From the IMG/VR virus record IMGVR_UViG_3300022935_001670, positions 1-36,960 of that record: a stretch of 36,960 nucleotides of DNA. One strand, 5' to 3'. The stretch comes from a virus. Made by a program: the position numbers and the translations under genes. Shown here piece after piece: positions 15,990-23,670 of this stretch (position 1 is the stretch's first letter; the number at the start of each line of letters is the position of its first letter). The notes below the pieces were generated by a model, which was not told where the DNA came from, made no database searches, and saw nothing but the letters and a program-made list of their open reading frames with translations.

Positions 15990-16502
15990 ATGGCTGCAGA
16001 AAACTATGACAAGTGTTTAGAAACTATTCTACATCACGAAGGTGGGTACGTAAACCATCCAAAGGATCCAGGCGGAGAAACTAACCTGGGTGTTACAAAA
16101 AGAGTTTATGAAGATTGGGGCGGAACCAAGGACATGAAAGACCTAACTGTTGAGGATGTTGCTCCTATCTACAGAAAGAATTATTGGGATAGAATGAAGT
16201 GTGACGATATTCCAGCAGGACTTGACCTTTGTGTATTTGACTTTGGTGTTAATGCAGGAACAGGCCGTTCAGCAAAATACTTACAAACCATGATCGGAAC
16301 AGTTGCTGATGGCGGCATTGGTCCTAACACTCTTAGGGCGTTAGATGCATATATCGATGCTAATGGTATTGAAGGTGCTATTAAAAACTTTCAAGAAGCA
16401 CGTCAAGGGTATTATGAATCATTAAGCACCTTTGAAACATTTGGTAGAGGATGGACTCGCAGAGTTACGGAAACTACCGAACTTGCACTATCAATGGTAT
16501 GA
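15990..16502 (+). CDS. Endolysin, GH108-type N-acetylmuramidase
   Basis: 170 residues. The GH108 signature is at the N-terminus: HHEGGYVNHPKDPGGETN followed by LGVTKRVYE, with catalytic Glu17 in EGGY. GIGPNTLRAL resembles the peptidoglycan-binding DGxxGPxTxxA element. No signal peptide or SAR segment is evident, so access to the wall depends on a holin. First gene of a compact lysis cassette. Confidence 0.88.
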   Translation: MAAENYDKCLETILHHEGGYVNHPKDPGGETNLGVTKRVYEDWGGTKDMKDLTVEDVAPIYRKNYWDRMKCDDIPAGLDLCVFDFGVNAGTGRSAKYLQTMIGTVADGGIGPNTLRALDAYIDANGIEGAIKNFQEARQGYYESLSTFETFGRGWTRRVTETTELALSMV

Positions 16503-16654
16503 GCAAAGTCTGTCTAAATTGCGGAAGAGAACACGAAGGTAAGTTAGTAGAAACTTTTACCGACGGCGATAACAATCCAGTGGAGATAGTTGTTTGTGAA
16601 CACGCAAGGTATGATACCATGACAATAGATGAATTTTGGAGGCAACATGTTTAG
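16499..16654 (+). CDS. Small CxxC protein between endolysin and spanin
   Basis: 51 residues from ATG 16499 overlapping the endolysin TGA (ATGA). The N-terminus CLNCGREHEG and the later VVCEHARYD supply C-x2-C plus C-x-H, a possible zinc knuckle. It ends inside the start of the i-spanin gene. Placed within the lysis cassette; function unknown. Confidence 0.55.
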   Translation: MSKVCLNCGREHEGKLVETFTDGDNNPVEIVVCEHARYDTMTIDEFWRQHV

Positions 16655-17078
16655 TTCAATTAGAATTGCTATCATACTGGTAATAATCACAGCGGCTGCT
16701 GGAGGGTTTTTCTATGTTAAAAAATTACAGAGTGATTTAGAAACAGCAAGAGCCAATGTAGCCAAGATGGAAGTGGCTCTGGAAACCAGCGAGAACTCAT
16801 TGAAACTTGAAAGAGCCGAAACTGTTAGATTGGGAGAACTCAATCTTCAGTTATCAAGCGATTTACAAAAGGCGGAGAAGTATGGAGATGAACTCCGTGC
16901 TACTCTACAGAAACATAACTTAACACACTTGGCTAACAAGAAGCCAGGTTTAATTGAAAAGAGGATGCAAAATGCGACTGATAAACTATGGGATGATCTT
17001 GAGTCTATCACTGACCCTAATGCTAACATCGGGGTGCAGCCTACTCAGACCGGAACCAAAGATAGTAACAGTAACTAA
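16647..17078 (+). CDS. i-spanin (Rz-like)
   Basis: 143 residues from ATG 16647, with GGAGG 5 bases upstream (an earlier frame-start at 16629 is less likely). Residues ~5-24 form one N-terminal transmembrane helix (IRIAIILVIITAAAGGFFYV), followed by a periplasmic coiled coil (LETARANVAKMEVALETSEN...) and a conserved KKPGLIEKRMQNATDKLWDD segment typical of phage i-spanins. It links to the outer-membrane o-spanin encoded by the overlapping gene and fuses the membranes in the last lysis step. Implies a Gram-negative host. Confidence 0.78.
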   Translation: MFSSIRIAIILVIITAAAGGFFYVKKLQSDLETARANVAKMEVALETSENSLKLERAETVRLGELNLQLSSDLQKAEKYGDELRATLQKHNLTHLANKKPGLIEKRMQNATDKLWDDLESITDPNANIGVQPTQTGTKDSNSN

Positions 17079-17358
17079 TACGGTTAAGACTACCGTTCCT
17101 ATTGTTGCACAGCCTAAAGCAGTTCGATTGAACGATGTTAAGATCTATGTGGTTTCAAAAGAGAACTACGAGGAATTCGTAAAGGAATTTGAAGCGAAGA
17201 ATGGTAGCGATGCTTACATTGCTATTTCAGTCAAGGACTATGAAAATCTTTCATTAAACTTTGCTGAACTAAGACGTTACATAGAACAGCAGAAACAAAT
17301 CATCGTGTACTATGAAAACGCTGTTAAGCCAGAGGATAAAACGGATAAGACAGAATAA
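16972..17358 (+). CDS. o-spanin (Rz1-like lipoprotein)
   Basis: 128 residues from ATG 16972 (AGAGGA upstream). It begins 107 bases inside the i-spanin gene in another frame, the classic Rz/Rz1 overlapping arrangement. Signal peptide with lipobox LTSGC, lipidated C22. After a short linker (KIVTVTNTVKTTVPIV) it carries an extended domain of ~75 residues, longer than lambda Rz1, with YVVSKENYEEFVKEF and a terminal helix. Outer-membrane partner of the i-spanin. Confidence 0.8.
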   Translation: MRLINYGMILSLSLTLMLTSGCSLLRPEPKIVTVTNTVKTTVPIVAQPKAVRLNDVKIYVVSKENYEEFVKEFEAKNGSDAYIAISVKDYENLSLNFAELRRYIEQQKQIIVYYENAVKPEDKTDKTE

Positions 17359-17361
17359 ATA
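17354..17361 (+). promoter_or_regulatory. Candidate late promoter (AATAAATA)
   Basis: AATAAATA overlaps the o-spanin stop codon and lies 22 bases upstream of the ATG at 17384, with AAGGAG between. Seven of eight bases match TATAAATA. The overlap with the stop lowers its weight. Confidence 0.45.
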
Positions 17362-17383
17362 TGTATATTAAGGAGCGAATCAA

Positions 17384-17713
17384 ATGGCAGAAGATAAAAT
17401 TATAGTTCCAGCAGACAAGGATACTGCTTCAAAAAAAGTATCAGTCGAATTGGAAGTTGATACAAGCGTAAAGGACCTTGGTCCAAATCCCTACGCTAAA
17501 TTAATTCATTTAGCAAGAGCGGTGGATAGTTGGAGAATTTTTCCAAGAGTATTCATCACAACATACATTATTTTGTTATACAAATGTGTAATTTGGTATA
17601 TGGAACTTCCAAATCCAACCATGGAACAATCCGGTTTGATTAGTATTGTTGTTGGTGCTGGTGCTGCTTGGTTTGGTTTGTATACTGGATCCAGCAAGAA
17701 AATCGACAAATAA
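17384..17713 (+). CDS. Probable holin (two-helix membrane protein)
   Basis: 109 residues with AAGGAG 8 bases upstream. A ~50-residue hydrophilic N-terminus precedes two hydrophobic segments (VFITTYIILLYKCVIWYM, about 56-73, and LISIVVGAGAAWFGLYTG, about 84-102) and a short basic tail (SSKKIDK). Size, topology and place at the end of the endolysin-spanin cassette fit a class II holin. No sequence-family match is claimed, so the call rests on context and topology. Confidence 0.6.
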   Translation: MAEDKIIVPADKDTASKKVSVELEVDTSVKDLGPNPYAKLIHLARAVDSWRIFPRVFITTYIILLYKCVIWYMELPNPTMEQSGLISIVVGAGAAWFGLYTGSSKKIDK

Positions 17714-17747
17714 AAATTTTCGGACACTTAACATCTGTGTTAAATAA

Positions 17748-17775
17748 TAAAGGATTGCTTAAGGAGGATCCTTTA
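17748..17775 (+). promoter_or_regulatory. Hairpin enclosing the dnaJ Shine-Dalgarno
   Basis: TAAAGGAT (17748-17755) is perfectly complementary to ATCCTTTA (17768-17775), giving an 8-bp stem whose 12-base loop contains AAGGAGG (17761-17767). The start codon at 17783 is 15 bases beyond this site, unusually far unless the stem folds. Upstream, TTAACA (17728-17733) and TGTTAA (17738-17743) form a second small inverted repeat. It may modulate DnaJ translation. Confidence 0.45.
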
Positions 17776-17782
17776 ATACACC

Positions 17783-18640
17783 ATGGATTATTACGAACAG
17801 TTAGGCGTCAAAAGAAACGCTACCCAGGATGAAATAAAACAGGCATATCGAAAACTTGCCATGAAACACCATCCTGACCGCGGTGGTGATCAAATTAGAT
17901 TCCAACACATCAATGAAGCATACGATGCATTAAAAGACCCGGACACCAGAGCAAAATATGATGCTTATGGCGAAAGGGGTGCTGGATTTGGTAATGCCAA
18001 TCAATATAGGTCAGGTCCCGGAGGTTATGAGTTCCATTGGGATAGTGCAGGTTCACCATTCAGCGGAATGGATGATCTTTTTCAATATTTTGGATTTAGA
18101 GGAAATAACAGTCGAGCTAAAAATAGACCAATAAACATTCCTCTTGATATTACTCTTGAAGATGTACTTGAAGGTAAAAATATTTCCTTTGAATTGCAAT
18201 TGCCAAGCGGTAGAACAAAATTAATTACAGTTGATGTTCCGCCAGGAATCCAAGATGGGCAACAGATTAGATACGAAGGAATGGGTGATGACAGTCATAG
18301 AGGATTGAAAATTGGCGATGTTATCATTACTGTAAGAATTCGTAATCACCCCATCTTCGAACGTCACGGAGATAATATACTATGTGAGGCAACAGTCGGA
18401 GTTATTGATTTAATTTTGGGAGGGCAAACTGTTGTTCAAACACTTTCCGGAAAAAATCTTACGATAAACGTTCCGGCAGGTACGCAGCCAGATACTGTTC
18501 TAAGTTGCAAAGGTGAGGGATTACCTAATTTAAGAACAAAAATTAGAGGAAATCTTTTGGTTAGGATTAAGGGAATAGTTCCAAGGAATTTATCCCAAGC
18601 CCAAAAAGACAAACTCGAAAGGTTAAGGAATGGAATATAA
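17783..18640 (+). CDS. DnaJ/CbpA-type J-domain co-chaperone
   Basis: 285 residues. J domain at 1-65 with HPD at 30-32 (KHHPDRGG), a short Gly-rich linker (GNANQYRSGPGGYEF), then DnaJ C-terminal substrate-binding domains (PINIPLDITLEDVLEGKNIS, then VDVPPGIQDGQQIRYEGMGD and RNHPIFERHGDNI). The CxxCxGxG zinc finger is absent, so it is a type II, CbpA-like J protein. It would recruit host DnaK. First of three proteostasis genes; overlaps the deformylase by 11 bases. Confidence 0.9.
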   Translation: MDYYEQLGVKRNATQDEIKQAYRKLAMKHHPDRGGDQIRFQHINEAYDALKDPDTRAKYDAYGERGAGFGNANQYRSGPGGYEFHWDSAGSPFSGMDDLFQYFGFRGNNSRAKNRPINIPLDITLEDVLEGKNISFELQLPSGRTKLITVDVPPGIQDGQQIRYEGMGDDSHRGLKIGDVIITVRIRNHPIFERHGDNILCEATVGVIDLILGGQTVVQTLSGKNLTINVPAGTQPDTVLSCKGEGLPNLRTKIRGNLLVRIKGIVPRNLSQAQKDKLERLRNGI

Positions 18641-19163
18641 ATTAGATATTGACTATAAATTAGGTTTACACGAAGCATTAAATCAAGCCAGCGATGTTTG
18701 GGAGTTTGATAAGGAAAAATACGATCCGGAAAAACTCGAATGGGACATGTGTAACTTTATGATCAATCATAAAGGCATAGGGTTAGCGGCTAATCAAATA
18801 GATTTAAAGAAAAGAGTTTTTGTAATGGGTAGCACTGACCTACCTAATTTTCCCAAACCGTTTGCACTATTCAATCCAACTATACTCGAAGCCAGCAAGG
18901 AAAGAGTATTGGATACAGAAGGCTGTTTAAGTTTTCCAGGACTATTACTAAAGGTTTCAAGACCTGCATGGATAGTAGGACAGTGGCAAAATGCGAAAGG
19001 TGAAACCAAGGAAGCAAGGATTGAGGGTTACCTTGCCAAGTGCTTCCAACACGAATTTGATCACCTAAATGGAATCTGTTTTGTTGACAGAGTGGGTAAA
19101 CTGAAGTTACAATTAGCATTAAAGAAATTAAACAAATTAAGGAAAAAAATAAGAAATGATTGA
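18630..19163 (+). CDS. def: Peptide deformylase
   Basis: 177 residues. All three catalytic motifs are present: GIGLAANQI (49-57), EGCLS (97-101, metal ligand C99) and QHEFDH (140-145, ligands H141 and H145, catalytic E142). The enzyme removes the formyl group from nascent proteins. Phage deformylases are known in marine phages. The C-terminus is longer and more basic than in phage minimal forms (ending KLNKLRKKIRND). Overlaps both neighbours (11 and 8 bases), so it is co-translated with dnaJ and clpA-like genes. Confidence 0.92.
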   Translation: MEYKLDIDYKLGLHEALNQASDVWEFDKEKYDPEKLEWDMCNFMINHKGIGLAANQIDLKKRVFVMGSTDLPNFPKPFALFNPTILEASKERVLDTEGCLSFPGLLLKVSRPAWIVGQWQNAKGETKEARIEGYLAKCFQHEFDHLNGICFVDRVGKLKLQLALKKLNKLRKKIRND

Positions 19164-21525
19164 ACCAAGCAAACAACTACAACAGATTTTTGATTCGTCG
19201 GTAAACATTGCTAAGAATTTAAATCATAGATTAATCACTATAGAACATTTAGTTTATGCAATAGTTTCTGATAAAGATGCAGCAGCAGGTCTAAAGGAAT
19301 TTGGTGTTGATGTTGCGTACATCCAAACTAATCTTGATCATTATCTTAAGAACAATCTAAAGGATATCATTAGTACTGAAAATGTTTTACCTAAAAAAAC
19401 TAACACAGTTGAACGAGTGCTTAATAGATGTTTTACACAGGTGCTATTCAGCGGTAGAAATCAAATGGAAACTGCTGATGTAATTATTAGTGTGCTTTCA
19501 GAAAAAAATTCATTTGCATTTTATTTCCTTACAAAGGGCGGAATCGTAAAAGAAAAATTTGTTCAACACTTCCAAGAAAACTTTATTGGAAACGATGACG
19601 GTGATTGGGGTATGGAATCACCTGATGAAGCCGCATTAACAAACAATCAATTAGACAAAATTATTAATCAATTCTGTGATGATCTTTCAATGAAAGCAAA
19701 ACAAAGATTAATCGATCCTGTAATTGGCAGAGGTAAAGAATTGGAAGACATAACACTCGTATTAGCACGTAGATCTAAAAGTAACGTGTTGATGGTAGGA
19801 GAGCCAGGTGTTGGTAAGACTGCTATTGCAGAAGGATTAGCACGTAAGATTTTTGAAAAGAAAGTACCCAAGTTTATCCAGGATCATAAAGTGTTTACAC
19901 TTGACATTGGTGCATTAGTAGCAGGTAGCAAATATAGAGGTGATTTCGAAGAAAGAATTAAAGCAGTATTAATGGCGCTTGAACGCAAGGGAAAAATTAT
20001 CTTGTTCATCGACGAAGCACACATGATGAGCGGTGCAGGAACTGCCAACCAAAGTTCAAACGATCTTGCTAACATGCTGAAGCCTGCTCTATCAAAAGGA
20101 AACTTAAAAGTGATTGCTTCCACTACCTGGGAAGAGTATCGCAAGTATTTTGAAAAGGATCGTGCATTAATGCGTCGATTCCAAAGAGTAACTATTGACG
20201 AGCCGACACCGGAATTAACAATTAAAATTGTTAAGGGATTAAGAAGATATTATGAAAAACACCATAACGTCGCTATTACCGACGAAGCAATTGATCAGGC
20301 AGTTAAATTATCAGTAAAATACATGGCTGATAAGAAATTGCCTGACAAGGCTATTGATATTATAGATTGTGCATCAGCACGTTACAAGTTGAAAGATGAT
20401 CCTGCAGAAGAAGGAATTCAACAAATAGTAGATGTTGAACAAATTACATATGAATTATCTAAGATGATTGATATGCCTTTAGAAACTGTAGCACAAAAGG
20501 AAAGCAAAAATTTAAGTGGTTTAGAAGAATCAATGAAGAAAGTTGTTTTTGGTCAAGACGATGCTGTTAATACATTACTTGATAAAATTTTTGTTGCACA
20601 GGCAGGACTTAAATCACCTAACAAACCTATTGGTTCATTCCTTTTCCTTGGTCCAACAGGTTGCGGTAAGACCGAAACAGCGAAACAACTTGCTGAAAAA
20701 ATGGGCATGAATTTAATTAGATTTGATATGAGTGAATATCAGGAAAAACATTCAGTTGCAAGATTGATCGGTGCTCCTCCGGGTTATGTTGGGTATGAAG
20801 AAAATGCTGGTCAATTAATTACTAAGTTACAGGAAAATCCTCACTCAATACTATTGCTTGATGAAATTGAAAAAGCACACCAAGATGTTTCCAACATTCT
20901 ATTACAATTTATGGATAACGGGTTCGTCACTGGATCTAATGGAAAGCAGGCAGATGGACGCAATACTATTTTGATCATGACATCAAACCTTGGTGCTGCT
21001 GACAACGAATCAAACACAATAGGATTTGACGATCTTGAAAAGGATGGCGAAGATGATAAGGCAGTTAAAAAATTCTTTACGCCTGAATTTAGAAATAGAT
21101 TAGATGGAACCATTAAATTTGGTAAACTATCTACAGACGTTGTGAAATCAATTGTCGGTAAATTTATTGATGAATTAAATTCACAATTGAAGGATAAAAA
21201 TATCTTAATACAATTGCAGGAAGATGCAGTCAACTATCTTGCCAAGAAGGGATATAGCAAGAAGATGGGCGCAAGACCATTATCAAGAATTATAGATAAT
21301 CAAATAAAAACTCCTCTAAGCAAAAGAGTTCTGTTTGGTGATCTTGTTGATGGTGGTAAGGTAATGGTTTCAGTTAACGATGGAGAACTGGAATTTAGTG
21401 TTAGTCCAATGCCTAAGCCTTTAACTAAAGAAGAAAAAAAAGCAAGGAAGGCCAAAGCATTAGCAGAAAGAACAAAAGATGTCCAGCAAGAATCTACTGA
21501 AAGCGTATCAGATTTACAACAGTAA
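19156..21525 (+). CDS. ClpA-like AAA+ unfoldase
   Basis: 789 residues with two AAA+ modules. An N-terminal Clp-N-like domain (to ~140) is followed by D1 with Walker A GEPGVGKT (215-222) and Walker B LFIDEAH (near 283-289), and D2 with Walker A GPTGCGKT (499-506) and Walker B LLLDEIEKAH (near 566-576). The long ClpB middle coiled coil is absent, so it is ClpA-type. An IGF tripeptide (622-624) sits between SNLGAAD and FTPEFRNRLD, where ClpA has the IGL loop that docks ClpP. No clpP is in the window, so host ClpP is the likely partner. The tail (after ~765) is low-complexity. Confidence 0.9.
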   Translation: MIEPSKQLQQIFDSSVNIAKNLNHRLITIEHLVYAIVSDKDAAAGLKEFGVDVAYIQTNLDHYLKNNLKDIISTENVLPKKTNTVERVLNRCFTQVLFSGRNQMETADVIISVLSEKNSFAFYFLTKGGIVKEKFVQHFQENFIGNDDGDWGMESPDEAALTNNQLDKIINQFCDDLSMKAKQRLIDPVIGRGKELEDITLVLARRSKSNVLMVGEPGVGKTAIAEGLARKIFEKKVPKFIQDHKVFTLDIGALVAGSKYRGDFEERIKAVLMALERKGKIILFIDEAHMMSGAGTANQSSNDLANMLKPALSKGNLKVIASTTWEEYRKYFEKDRALMRRFQRVTIDEPTPELTIKIVKGLRRYYEKHHNVAITDEAIDQAVKLSVKYMADKKLPDKAIDIIDCASARYKLKDDPAEEGIQQIVDVEQITYELSKMIDMPLETVAQKESKNLSGLEESMKKVVFGQDDAVNTLLDKIFVAQAGLKSPNKPIGSFLFLGPTGCGKTETAKQLAEKMGMNLIRFDMSEYQEKHSVARLIGAPPGYVGYEENAGQLITKLQENPHSILLLDEIEKAHQDVSNILLQFMDNGFVTGSNGKQADGRNTILIMTSNLGAADNESNTIGFDDLEKDGEDDKAVKKFFTPEFRNRLDGTIKFGKLSTDVVKSIVGKFIDELNSQLKDKNILIQLQEDAVNYLAKKGYSKKMGARPLSRIIDNQIKTPLSKRVLFGDLVDGGKVMVSVNDGELEFSVSPMPKPLTKEEKKARKAKALAERTKDVQQESTESVSDLQQ

Positions 21526-21560
21526 ACTTGTTGTAGACAACTGTAGGGTTTAATTACGTT

Positions 21561-22253
21561 ATGATACCAACTGCTAAAAAAACCAAACAGAAGTTTTACA
21601 ACAAATATGTTTATAAAGTATCATTCATATTTCCCGGTTCTGGTGCACTAAGATATTATGACTTTGATAAATTGATAGATTTGTGCAGTGTTCCACCTGC
21701 TAATCAAGGCCCTTCTTATTCTTCATACGTTGATCAGGTTAAAAGCATAGTTTGGAAAAATAAGAACGATTGGTTGAAGATGGTTGGAATATTGACTCGA
21801 TACGATAAAAAAGAATTTCAAAAAAGACTCGAGAGCGATATTCTTGATTTTTACACAAATAATGATGAATTATATAACGATCTTTGTAACACATTTCCGG
21901 ATCGCATAAGAATTAGATTTCAACCACCAGAGGGTAAAAAGCAAGAAATATTGGATCATGAAAAACAAATATTAGTAAAAACATATCCACATAATGGAAA
22001 ATACAAATATAAGACATTTCTTCAACCTCACAGAATACCCTCATCTGACAGATCATCATTGGATAACTGGTTAAAAAAACAGGGAGAAAAAATTACGTAT
22101 TCCGATTCCATTTCTCGATGGTTATTAGGAAGCAATCATAATTGGGATAGACGATACATACTGGTTGATGAAGAAAGCACTCTTTTGATGATAAAAATGC
22201 GCAGTCCTATGCTGATAGGTAGCACACTCAAATATGTAATAAGCGATAAATAG
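21561..22253 (+). CDS. Conserved phage protein, unknown function
   Basis: 230 residues. Features are an N-terminal basic start (IPTAKKTKQKFYNKYVYKV), an alpha/beta middle, and a C-terminal conserved-looking half: KTFLQPHRIPSSDRSSLDNW, ITYSDSISRWLLG, NWDRRYILVDEESTLLMIKM and a terminal YVISDK strand. The DRRYILVD and LLMIKMRSP strands suggest a compact enzyme- or ferredoxin-like fold, but no family is recognised. It follows the ClpA-like gene after 35 bases with a weak ribosome site, and precedes a structural-type gene. Confidence 0.6.
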   Translation: MIPTAKKTKQKFYNKYVYKVSFIFPGSGALRYYDFDKLIDLCSVPPANQGPSYSSYVDQVKSIVWKNKNDWLKMVGILTRYDKKEFQKRLESDILDFYTNNDELYNDLCNTFPDRIRIRFQPPEGKKQEILDHEKQILVKTYPHNGKYKYKTFLQPHRIPSSDRSSLDNWLKKQGEKITYSDSISRWLLGSNHNWDRRYILVDEESTLLMIKMRSPMLIGSTLKYVISDK

Positions 22254-22256
22254 TGT

Positions 22257-22643
22257 ATGCCCACAAAAACGACAGTACTTTTAGAAAACATTTTTACAGA
22301 AGCACCCGCTGGTGATTCTTCATTTCGTGTTGGTGATAAGAAGAAGGGTGCTGGATATCACAAGAACAATGACGGTGTGCATACCGTTGTATATGCCTTA
22401 AATTCCTTCATAGGCACCATAAAGATACAGGGAACGCTCGCTGAATATCCTGGAGAAGACGATTGGGTTGATGTTGAGTTTACTGATGCAACCACGGAAA
22501 TTGCTGGAGATAGTACGTTATACGGTGCTGCTGACAGCACAGATTACATAAATTCTAAGTCTTTTGTTGGTAAATTCAAGTGGATTCGCGCAGTATACAA
22601 CGTACAAAATGGTCGAATTGTACAGATAAGATTCAACCACTAA
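22257..22643 (+). CDS. Probable virion protein of T4-like marine phages
   Basis: 128 residues, beta-rich: KTTVLLENIF, HTVVYALNSFIGTIKIQGTL, DDWVDVEFTDATTEI, then FVGKFKWIRAVYNVQNGRIV and a terminal QIRFNH strand. This resembles a small structural protein of cyanomyoviruses with the 'GKFxWVRA...I..V.YNH' ending. The start ATG lies 4 bases after the previous stop; no strong ribosome site. Probably a late decoration or tail component; position unassigned. Confidence 0.6.
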   Translation: MPTKTTVLLENIFTEAPAGDSSFRVGDKKKGAGYHKNNDGVHTVVYALNSFIGTIKIQGTLAEYPGEDDWVDVEFTDATTEIAGDSTLYGAADSTDYINSKSFVGKFKWIRAVYNVQNGRIVQIRFNH

Positions 22644-22656
22644 AGACCTTTTTTCA

Positions 22657-22674
22657 CTAAATACAGTATAAATC
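22657..22674 (+). promoter_or_regulatory. Candidate late promoter region (CTAAATA and TATAAATC)
   Basis: CTAAATA (22657-22663) and, 3 bases on, TATAAATC (22667-22674; 7 of 8 to the T4 late consensus) lie in the 49-base gap before ATG 22693. An AAGGG ribosome site (around 22680-22684) follows. This is noncoding DNA at the head of the leader-bearing gene cluster, so it is the likely late promoter for that cluster. Confidence 0.6.
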
Positions 22675-22692
22675 TAAGTAAGGGTTATTATA

Positions 22693-23331
22693 ATGCGCGA
22701 TCTATTGGACAAATTAAAATTATACGAACAGGACGAAGCCTATCAGGGCGAAGTTGAAGACTTTGAATTTACCGGCGATGACGGTGAAACAGGCTTTGGA
22801 ACATTATATTACACAGCAGTCAACGGACAAGTTGATCCTAATTCGCTGAGAGGTGAAGCGGAAGGCGATGGTAACAATAAACTGGACGATGAATTAGCAA
22901 CAGCAGTTGTGCAACCAGATGGTCCAGATCACGAAGCGGCATTAGAGGCTGCTCAAGAAGATTATGATGAAACTGCTCGCAGAATGATGAGCAAGTTTGA
23001 AGATGTTGACGACGAGCAAACATTTGAAGGTGAAGAGTTCTTTAATTACTATGGATACCTACCCTGGCACGAAGACGTACCTGTAGAAGAAGCAGAATAC
23101 AGAGGACGCAAGGTTTCATTAGGAAAGCCAATGCGTGGTGATGTTAAAAAATTTAAGGTATACGTCCGAGATCCAAAGACTAAAAATATTAAGAAAGTTA
23201 ACTTTGGTGATCCTAACATGAAGATCAAAAAATCCAATCCTGCACGCAGACGTTCATTCCGTGCAAGACATAACTGTGATAATCCAGGACCACGCACAAA
23301 AGCAAGATACTGGTCATGTAGGAAATGGTAA
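22693..23331 (+). CDS. Late protein with leader-like N-terminus and basic Cys-containing C-terminus
   Basis: 212 residues. Starts MRDLLDKLKLYEQDEA, an amphipathic segment with an LYE site, followed by a strongly acidic middle (residues ~15-110). The last ~80 residues switch to basic: VRDPKTKNIKKVNFGDPNM, then ARHNCDNPGPRTKARYWSCR. The C-terminal module with two cysteines 16 residues apart recurs in marine T4-like phages. No enzyme motif. First gene of a cluster sharing this general design; may be a scaffold, capsid-associated or packaged protein. Confidence 0.65.
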   Translation: MRDLLDKLKLYEQDEAYQGEVEDFEFTGDDGETGFGTLYYTAVNGQVDPNSLRGEAEGDGNNKLDDELATAVVQPDGPDHEAALEAAQEDYDETARRMMSKFEDVDDEQTFEGEEFFNYYGYLPWHEDVPVEEAEYRGRKVSLGKPMRGDVKKFKVYVRDPKTKNIKKVNFGDPNMKIKKSNPARRRSFRARHNCDNPGPRTKARYWSCRKW

Positions 23332-23334
23332 ACA

Positions 23335-23670
23335 ATGAAACTAAACGAATTATTCTCACCAATAGGCGCACCAAGCGATAAAGAAGACATTAACTGGTCA
23401 GAAGACCTAAAGTTTTTCGTTGATAATGATAATGATATATTGTCCAAGGTCATGTTTCCTGCTATAAAGAAACACATGACATATAAAGGACATCCTTCCG
23501 CTTATAAAATTTATATAAAGCCTTTAGAGCGTTGCAAGGAAATGTACGCAAAAAAATACAAATTAGATAATCCTGAAGAAAAAATTACAAAAGAAGCAAT
23601 TATTCAGTTAGCAAGAGAAATGGCTGAACAACAAGAAAAATACATAGAGCGCGGCGACTATGAGAATTAA
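23335..23670 (+). CDS. Small late protein with MKLNELF leader
   Basis: 111 residues. Begins MKLNELFSPIGAPSDKE, fitting the M-[RK]-[ILF]-x-E-[LVF] pattern of the cluster. The rest is a small helical domain (LKFFVDNDNDILSKVMFPAI, HPSAYKIYIKPLERCKEMYA, and a terminal EAIIQLAREMAEQQEKYI). Similar short proteins exist in T4-like cyanophages; function unknown. Its stop overlaps the next start by 11 bases. Confidence 0.65.
   Translation: MKLNELFSPIGAPSDKEDINWSEDLKFFVDNDNDILSKVMFPAIKKHMTYKGHPSAYKIYIKPLERCKEMYAKKYKLDNPEEKITKEAIIQLAREMAEQQEKYIERGDYEN

Noticed and set aside
21515-21535. TACAACA/TGTTGTA hairpin across the clpA-like stop codon
   Set aside because: A 7-bp A/T-rich stem without a following T-run; not convincing as a terminator, and no regulatory role is evident.
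22245-22252. GATAAATA just ahead of the gene at 22257
   Set aside because: It encodes the final Asp-Lys-stop of the upstream protein and ends 4 bases before the ATG, too close for a leader. Coincidence with the C-terminal codons is the simpler explanation.
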